A stretch of DNA of 64,000 bases from Pelagomonas calceolata (taxonomy: Eukaryota > Sar > Pelagophyceae > Pelagomonadales > Pelagomonadaceae), in the NCBI GenBank assembly GCA_918797485.1, contig CAKKNE010000001.1:620001-684000 (forward strand), written 5' to 3'. A program made the position numbers and the translations under genes. Every line of letters starts with the position of its first letter. The first letter of the stretch is position 1. Below the pieces are notes generated by a model. The model ran no database searches, was not told where the DNA came from, and saw only the letters and a program-made list of their open reading frames with translations. Positions 58,101 through 64,000 of this stretch are shown one piece after another.

Positions 58101-61100
58101 ATTTTGTGAAGCCATCCGAGCGAAGTACTTGCAAGCGCAAATAGGGGAGCAGGAGGCCTTTGCTGACAGTTTGAATGAGCTGCAGGAGTTCGCGCTGTCT
58201 TTTGACCAGTATACTTCTTTATCAGTATGTGAGGAGGCCGCCTCGAAAGCACGAGATTGCATGCGCCAAGTGGAGGAAGCGGGCGAGCAGGCTCGGCTCT
58301 TCAACGCCCGCGAGTTGCTCTTCGAGCGGGAAGTCACGGTGCCGACTCGGCGTCTGTTGTCCACGCGCCTCGCGAGTGAGTCGTTCCCGCGCAGGACTAC
58401 CAGCAGCTCGCGAACGTAAAAAAGAGGTTCGAGCCCTACTTCCAGTTGTGGGATACTTCTGAGCAGTGGTTAACTGCCTCGGCAGAGTGGCACAATCAGT
58501 CCTTCCTAACGCTGGAAGCGGAGCAAATCGAAACCGACGTGAATTTGTACAAAAATGCGATCCAAAAGGCCTTCAAATTTTTCGATAGAAACAATTTGAG
58601 CGACCAATCGGCGATCGCCAAGGCGATCAGGGACCAGGTCAAATCATTTGAGCCCTACGTGCCGATCATCGTCGCGCTGCGGAACCAGGGCATGCGCCCT
58701 AGACATTGGAAGCAAGTCGGTGCGGCGCTCGGCTTGGAAGATTTTGAGCCTTCGGACGACTTTACATTAACTAAATTGCTCGAGCTCGACCCCGCTTCCC
58801 AAGAAGAATTGATTACGAAGGTCCGTGCCCGCGTCTCACTTCCCTGAGAGTGGTTTCATGTCCGAAGCGGTTCGTTGAAGGACCCGAGGCCTTCTCTGGT
58901 GGAGACGAGTCGCGTCGACGGCATATCGTTCCTCGCAGGTCTCCGAGGCCGCGGCCAAGGAGTACAACATCGAAGTAACGTTAGATAACATGCTGAGCGA
59001 CTGGACGGGCCTCGAATTGCAGATATTTCCTTATAGGGATACGGGGACCGGTGTCCTCAAAGGAGTGGATGAGGTCCAGGCCATCCTGGACGAGCACGTG
59101 ACGATGACGCAGGCGCGCTCGCGGCGTCCCTTCACGCCGTCGACGCGCGTCGTCTTCTGGAGAGGAGGTCGTGGGTGGTTTGTTTTTCGAGTTTGAGGCG
59201 ATTTGGGCCGCGTCGAGCGACCGCGATGCTCACGCAGTCGTTCCGCACAGGCCATGCAGTTCTCGGCGTTCAAGGGGCCCTTCGAGGAGCGCATCGAGGC
59301 CTGGAACCACAAGCTGTTCATCATTGGCGAGGTCTTGGACAAGTGGCTCGAGGTGCAGCGCAACTGGATGTACCTCCAGCCCATCTTCGAGAGCCCCGAC
59401 ATCAACAAGCAGCTGCCCGCCGAGGGCAAGAAGTTCGCGACCGTCAACAAGAACTGGTGCGCGACGGTCACGGCCGCGAAGGCGCGGCCCGTGCTGACTC
59501 AGTGTGAAAAACTTCAACTTCGCGTCGACGGCGTCTGAGAGAGTCGTCGAGCCCTCCACGCCATCGACGCGACGCGTTCCTCGCTTCTCGCCGAGTGAGA
59601 GCGGTCGCGTCTCGCGATCTCGGCACCGCGGCCCTCGGAGCGGCCCAAACTCGGACACGACCTCCGAGAGACCGTATCCAGAGAGCAGAACCTCACCCAG
59701 ACCGCGACACACCCAAAGTTGAAGCACAAGTTGAACTTTCCACGCAGGTCGTCATGGAGTTCTGCGACGACGAGAAGCTCCTCAAGAAATTGAGCGACAG
59801 CGCCGTGCTCTTGGATCAGGTGCAGAAAGGTTTAAATGACTACCTCGAGACGAAGCGGGGCGTCTTCGCGCGCTTTTATTTCCTCTCGAACGACGACTTA
59901 CTTTCTATCTTGTCAGAAAGTAAAGATGTGATGAGGGTCCAGCCCCACTTCAAGAAGTGCTTCGAAGCCATCGATGCCGTGAAGTTCGAACCGCTGGAAG
60001 ATATTAGCGAGTTAGCGATCACGCAGATGGTTTCCCCGGAAAAGGAGGTCGTGCCGATGATGGCGCCCGTCGACCCCGTGGAGAAGAGCGTCGAAGTTCG
60101 TGGTGCGGTGTCCTTCTTACTTCATTGATACGACTCGTATGGATCAGACGAGGTCGTGGGCGGTTTTTTGAGAGATTTCGAGCTCTTTCGGACCGCGTCG
60201 GGGCCGTCGCGTCTCGACGCGGTCCGAGACGGCTCAAAATCGACGAAAAGACCACCCACGGCCTGCTCTCCCCCAGACGCCATCGACGCGACCCGCCAGA
60301 CACGCGTCGCGCCGCGCAGGTCTGGATGGTCGAGGTCGAGGACATGATGCGCCTTTCCGTAAGACACGTCATGCACCTGGCGATCCAGGACTACGCGAGG
60401 CAGGAGCGGACGGTCTGGATGCAGAAGTGGCCAGTGACTCAGAGCAGAAAATGAACTTGAACTTGACGTTGTTGTGAAGATGGCGTCTTCACGAAACCGC
60501 ACCGCCTCGATGGCGTCTTCATGATCACATGAGAGTCTACGCGCCTCGGGAGTGCACGGAGGCAGTTTCGTGACGCCGTCGTTCCGCGCAGGCCCTCCAT
60601 GTGCGTGTTAAATGGAAGCCAGATGTACTGGACGTCCGAGACCGAAACTCTGATAAAAGAGAAGGGTGAAAAAGGACCTCCGGAAATGCTGGAGCACCAG
60701 ATCGAGCAGTTGTCGGCCATGGTTCTTTTAGTGAGAGGTGACCTACCAGGAGCGGTCCGGAACCAGGTCGGCGCTCTCGCTGTGATCGACGTGCATGCGA
60801 GAGACGTCATGATTCGACTCACGAAGGAACGAGTGAGTGACATTTCGGACTTTACGTGGACGTCGCAGTTGCGCTATTACTGGCGCGACGACGATTTGTA
60901 TGCGCAGATGGTGGCGGCGGACCGGAAATACGGCTATGAGTACCTCGGGAACTCGTTTCGATTAGTTATAACACCTTTAACAGATAAATGCTATCTTACA
61001 TTGATGGGCGCGCTACAAATGATTCTGGGCGGCGCGCCGGCCGGTCCGGCGGGCACGGGCAAGACCGAGACCACGAAGGACCTCGCGAAGGCCGTAGCGA

Positions 61101-64000
61101 TGCAATGCGTCGTGTTCAACTGTAGCGACGGTTTAGACTACCAGGCGATGGGCAAGTTCTTTAAAGGTTTGGCGTCGTGTGGCGCCTGGGCCTGCTTCGA
61201 CGAGTTCAACCGCATCAACATCGAAGTTTTGAGCGTCGTGGGCCAGCAGGTCATGTCGATCCAATTGGCGATCAAGGTGCTGACTCAGCGTCAAATGCAA
61301 CTTGAAGTTGCGTCGACGGCGTCGATGCGACCGCATGAGCGTCTACGTTACGCGACGGTGTCGTTCCCACGCAGGGCAAGGTCGACAAGATCGAGTTCGA
61401 AGGGTCTACCATAAGAGTCCTGCCGGGCTTCGGCGTTTTTATAACCATGAATCCCGGCTACGCTGGAAGAAGTGCACTGCCCGACTCCCTATCAGCTTTA
61501 TTTAGACCAGTGGCGATGATGGTCCCCGACTACGCGCTGATCGGGGAGATCATGTTCTTTGCGTACGGGTTCGCGAACGGCAAGGAGTGCGGCCAGAAGA
61601 TGGTCACGACCTTCCGGTTGTGTTCGGAGCAGTGTTCTTCCCAACCGCACTACGACTATGGCATGCGGGCCGTGAAAACGGTCATTACCGCGGCCGGTAA
61701 TCTGAAGCGGAAGGAGCCCCAGGCCGACGAGTTGGTACTACTTTTGAGAGCCTTGCAGGACGTGAACATCCCGAAGTTCCTGGACGGTGACCTGCCTCTC
61801 TTTCGAGGCATCATCTCGGACCTGTTTCCCGGGAAGAAGCGTCCCGAATTAGATTATGGAGCCCTCGTTTCCGTCATGCAGCAGACCATCGATGCGCATG
61901 GGTTACAGCCGCACCCCTGGTTCATGGGCAAGGTCATCGAATTGTATGAAATGATCGTGGTCCGACATGGTGCTGACTCGGCGTCCTTTTCTTCGAGTTT
62001 CTCAACTTCAAGTTGGTGAAGACGGCGTCAATGCGACGTTCCGACACCGTGACGCCGTCGACGTGGTCGTGAGAGAGTCTACGGGTCGCATGAGAGAGCT
62101 GCGGCCGTGTCGCGACGGCGTCGTTCCGCGCAGGCCTCATGCTCGTCGGCCCGACGGGCGGCGGCAAGTCGCGCAACTTACACGTCCTAGAAGACACTTT
62201 GGGCCAGCTCAAAGTCCTCGGCGAGCAGGGTTTTGCGTATGAGAAGGTGAAGATCTACCAACTGAACCCGAAGAGCATCACGATGGGTCCGCGACGCGGC
62301 GTTGAAGTTGACCTTGAACTTGAACTTTTTGTGAGAGCGGCGATGGCGTCGTGGCATCGCGTCGACGCCGTCTTCATGATCATCAGAGCGTCGACGCGTC
62401 TCGCGAGGGGAGTGTCGCGACGCTATCCATCAAACGCAGGTCAAATGTACGGCGAGTTCGATCCCAATACAAGAGAATGGCAGGACGGTATTATGAGCAC
62501 GATGTACCGCCACGCCGCGACCTCGACGACTTCCGATCGGAAGTGGGTCATGTTCGACGGGCCCGTCGACGCGATCTGGATCGAGAACATGAACACGGTC
62601 TTGGATGATAATAAGAAGTTGTGTTTGGTGAGTGGCGAGTCGATAAAGATGAGCAACGAGATGACGATGATGTTCGAAGTTGAAGATTTGCTCGTGGCGT
62701 CACCTGCCACCGTTAGTCGTGTTGGTATCATCTACATGGAGCCCAAAGCGTTAGGATTGGACGTTTTACGAGAATCGTGGGTCACGAGAACTTTAAACAA
62801 GTGCCCCTGCTTCCGGGACACGTCCTTCACAAGTATTATGGCCTTATGTTTTGATAGATATCTATTCACGGCGATCAATTTCATGCGGGGGCAGATGGCT
62901 GAATTGCTGCCGACGATGGACAACAACCTCTGCGAAAGTCTCACGAGGCTGTTGGACTGTTTTTTGGAGCCGTTCTGCGACAAGGAGGGTCGGGATACTC
63001 CTAAGAAGGAAGTTGTGGCGAAGGCCGTGGCGCAGCTCGAGGCGCGGTTCATTTTTTCATTGGTGTGGAGCGTGGGCTGCACGGGGCCGAACGAATCTCG
63101 AGCTCGATTTGATTTATGGCTGCGGTTGCAGTTGGCGCAGTTCGGCATGAAAGATGCCTTTCCAGCTGAGGGATTAGTGTACGACTACGTGCGCGCGCGG
63201 CGTCCCGTGAGCGTGGTTTCTTCTTTGCTGAAGAGGCCGTTCGGACCGAACCGCGATGCGCCACGCATGGCGTGGTCGCCGCGATCCCACGAGAGTCCCC
63301 GCGAGACCGCGATGCGCCGCGCAGGTCTACGACGCCGACGAAAGCAGGTGGGCCGGCTGGATGGCCACGATCGACGACTACAAGGTCGACTCCAAATTAT
63401 CTTTCGCGGAGCTCATCGTGCCGACGCCCGACTCTGTCCGATCTACTTTTATCCTAGCTAAATTGCTACAGAACAGATACCACTGCATGCTCGTGGGCGA
63501 GACTGGTACTGGTAAAACGGTCAATATCTCGCAGTACTTGCAGGGCGTGTCGAAGTGCGAGGGCAAATCAGCTCCCTCAGAACTCATGCCGCTGACGATG
63601 ACGTTCAGCGCGCAGACCTCGGCCAACATGACCCAGGACACGTTGGACGGGAAGTTCGAGAAGAGACGGAGAGGCATCTTCGGGCCGCCGGCGGGCAAGT
63701 TTCAAGCGATCCACGTCGACGATTTGAACATGCCCAAACGGGAGACGTACGGCGCGCAGCCGCCGATCGAAATTCTGCGGCAGTGGTTCTGACTCAGTGT
63801 TTTTCTCGGAACGTTTCCGAACTTCAAGTTCGCGTCGATGGCGTCGGCGCGACGTCACGCCACCGCGACGCCGTCGACGTGGTCGTGAGAGAGTCTACGG
63901 GTCTCGCGAGCGAGCCTCGGGACCGCGGAACGCCTCGAAACGGCTCAAACTCGACAAAGAGACCACCCACGGCCTCGTCTGATGGAGACGACGCGCGTCG
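55159..64000 (+). CDS. Axonemal dynein heavy chain, N-terminal to AAA3 part (cut by window edge)
   Basis: Exons inferred: 55159-57366, 57482-57809, 57902-58338, 58395-58820, 58939-59112, 59251-59490, 59748-60095, 60320-60429, 60592-61276, 61375-61969, 62134-62286, 62440-63188, 63325-63785, then an intron leaves the window. The tail and linker include [20 protein letters not shown] and [19 protein letters not shown]1 has [20 protein letters not shown] and [12 protein letters not shown]2 has [10 protein letters not shown] and [23 protein letters not shown]3 has [12 protein letters not shown]. Motor Walker A sites are intact. The single long tail without cytoplasmic-type features suggests an inner-arm axonemal chain; DNAH subtype is not assigned. 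Thirteen introns lie in the window; those at 59113 and 60430 need GC donors to keep the frame. The gene implies a motile flagellum. Confidence 0.9.
57810..57901 (+). repeat. Introner-like dynein intron, family B box
   Basis: A 92-bp intron with GAGGGTGGTCTTTTTTTCGA followed by GTTTGAGACTCGCAG at its acceptor end. Splicing restores [13 protein letters not shown]. Confidence 0.6.
59113..59250 (+). repeat. Dynein intron with GC donor and family B box
   Basis: The donor GCGCGCTCGCGGCGTCCC parallels GTGCGCTTGCGGCGTCC of topoisomerase intron 1 except for GC in place of GT. The box GTGGGTGGTTTGTTTTTCGA lies at 59171-59190. Splicing gives [16 protein letters not shown]; no GT donor fits the frame. 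Confidence 0.65.
59491..59747 (+). repeat. Dynein intron, family C (GTGCTGACTCAG start)
   Basis: A 257-bp intron, the longest complete one here. It starts GTGCTGACTCAG, then an AACTTCAACTT block, and near its end AAGTTGAAGCACAAGTTGAA. It splices to [13 protein letters not shown]. Confidence 0.65.
60096..60319 (+). repeat. Dynein intron with inverted family B boxes
   Basis: The box occurs forward (60152-60180, GGTCGTGGGCGGTTTTTTGA) and reverse (60229-60268, CTCAAAATCGACGAAAAGAC). The intron can fold into a long hairpin with GGACCGCGTC and GACGCGGTCC in the stem. It splices to [14 protein letters not shown]. Confidence 0.65.
60430..60591 (+). repeat. Dynein intron with GC donor, family C
   Basis: Donor GCCAGTGACTCAG; acceptor CGCGCAG before GCCCTCC. 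Only this GC donor keeps the [16 protein letters not shown] frame with its conserved Trp-Pro. Palindromic AACTTGAACTTGACGTT follows the donor. Confidence 0.6.
61277..61374 (+). repeat. Dynein intron, family C
   Basis: Starts GTGCTGACTCAGCG, then CAACTTGAAGTTG (a perfect palindrome core), and ends TTCCCACGCAG. It splices to [14 protein letters not shown]. Confidence 0.65.
61970..62133 (+). repeat. Dynein intron, family C, with 37-bp block shared with the last intron
   Basis: Starts GTGCTGACTCGGCG with CAACTTCAAGTTG. A 37-bp block at 62051-62087 (starting GACGCCGTCGACG, ending TCTACGGGTC) is identical to 63867-63903. It splices to [15 protein letters not shown]. Confidence 0.7.
62287..62439 (+). 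repeat. Dynein intron with AAGTTGA palindrome cluster
   Basis: Donor GTCCGCGACGCGGCG, then GTTGAAGTTGACCTTGAACT. The interior carries GCGATGGCGTCG. It splices to [13 protein letters not shown]. Confidence 0.55.
63786..64000 (+). repeat. Dynein intron, families B and C combined, runs off the window
   Basis: Starts GTTCTGACTCAGTG, holds GAACTTCAAGTTCGCGTCGA, the shared 37-bp block (63867-63903) and the box CTCAAACTCGACAAAGAGAC near 63945. No acceptor before base 64000. The preceding exon ends QPPIEILRQ plus the first two bases of a Trp codon. Confidence 0.55.

Overview
The window reads as nuclear DNA of a GC-rich, gene-dense eukaryote with a flagellum and probably a complex plastid. An axonemal dynein heavy chain fills the right end. 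Several enzymes (ClpS-like adaptor, bacterial-type class I aldolase, AhpC/TSA-like protein, a conserved hypothetical protein) begin with short hydrophobic leaders ending in an Ala-Leu-type cleavage context, as expected for bipartite plastid targeting in stramenopile algae. Together with the expanded TPR/ankyrin families and introner-type introns with terminal inverted repeats, this suggests a pelagophyte-like alga (relatives of Aureococcus or Pelagomonas). That assignment is an inference; no rRNA or organelle marker is present.

Layout. 1-7.6 kb: LRR-kinase (cut by the left edge), EF-hand/TMEM65 fusion, thioredoxin-TPR co-chaperone, AhpC/TSA-like protein, TKL-like kinase, an ankyrin-family tail fragment and a TPR protein. 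7.7-13.2 kb: DNA topoisomerase II with ten short introns. 13.9-19.5 kb: adenylate kinase, renalase-like oxidoreductase, NPPY-motif methyltransferase-like protein, two tiny overlapping membrane-protein ORFs, CMP-sialate-type synthetase, ClpS-like protein. 19.6-33.5 kb: UBX protein, ferroportin-like transporter, MBD-like/2OG-dioxygenase fusion, ankyrin protein, prolyl-4-hydroxylase-like enzyme, BioA-like aminotransferase, a thioredoxin-fold-like ORF with an in-frame TGA, two hypothetical proteins. 33.9-42.7 kb: large EF-hand/PDZ-like protein, small hypothetical, bystin, and a PI3-kinase with an N-terminal cyclic-nucleotide-binding domain. 42.7-44.4 kb: AT-richer gene-poor gap. 44.4-54.8 kb: BEACH-WD40 protein, class I aldolase, beta-propeller protein, DNAJC7-like co-chaperone, RidA-like protein. 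55.1-64 kb: axonemal dynein heavy chain, cut by the right edge inside an intron near AAA3.

Two features recur across unrelated genes. First, many introns look like inserted mobile elements (introners). Five carry near-identical 15-bp terminal inverted repeats directly flanked by 8-bp target duplications. In these the splice donor lies in the first two bases of the left duplication (GT or GC), and the acceptor AG is the last two bases of the right inverted repeat, so splicing restores the pre-insertion sequence. Second, one palindromic motif (GCTAG arm, about 10-14 bp centre related to GTCTTAC, CTAGC arm) occurs once per gene 5' region at 14 places, mostly midway between divergent genes, plus one copy in the gene-poor gap. 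It is a candidate bidirectional promoter element.

Exon coordinates were inferred by eye from reading frame, protein-family continuity and the introner rule; none was tested against transcripts. The 5' end of topoisomerase II is unresolved. No tRNA, rRNA, snRNA or CRISPR was recognised.
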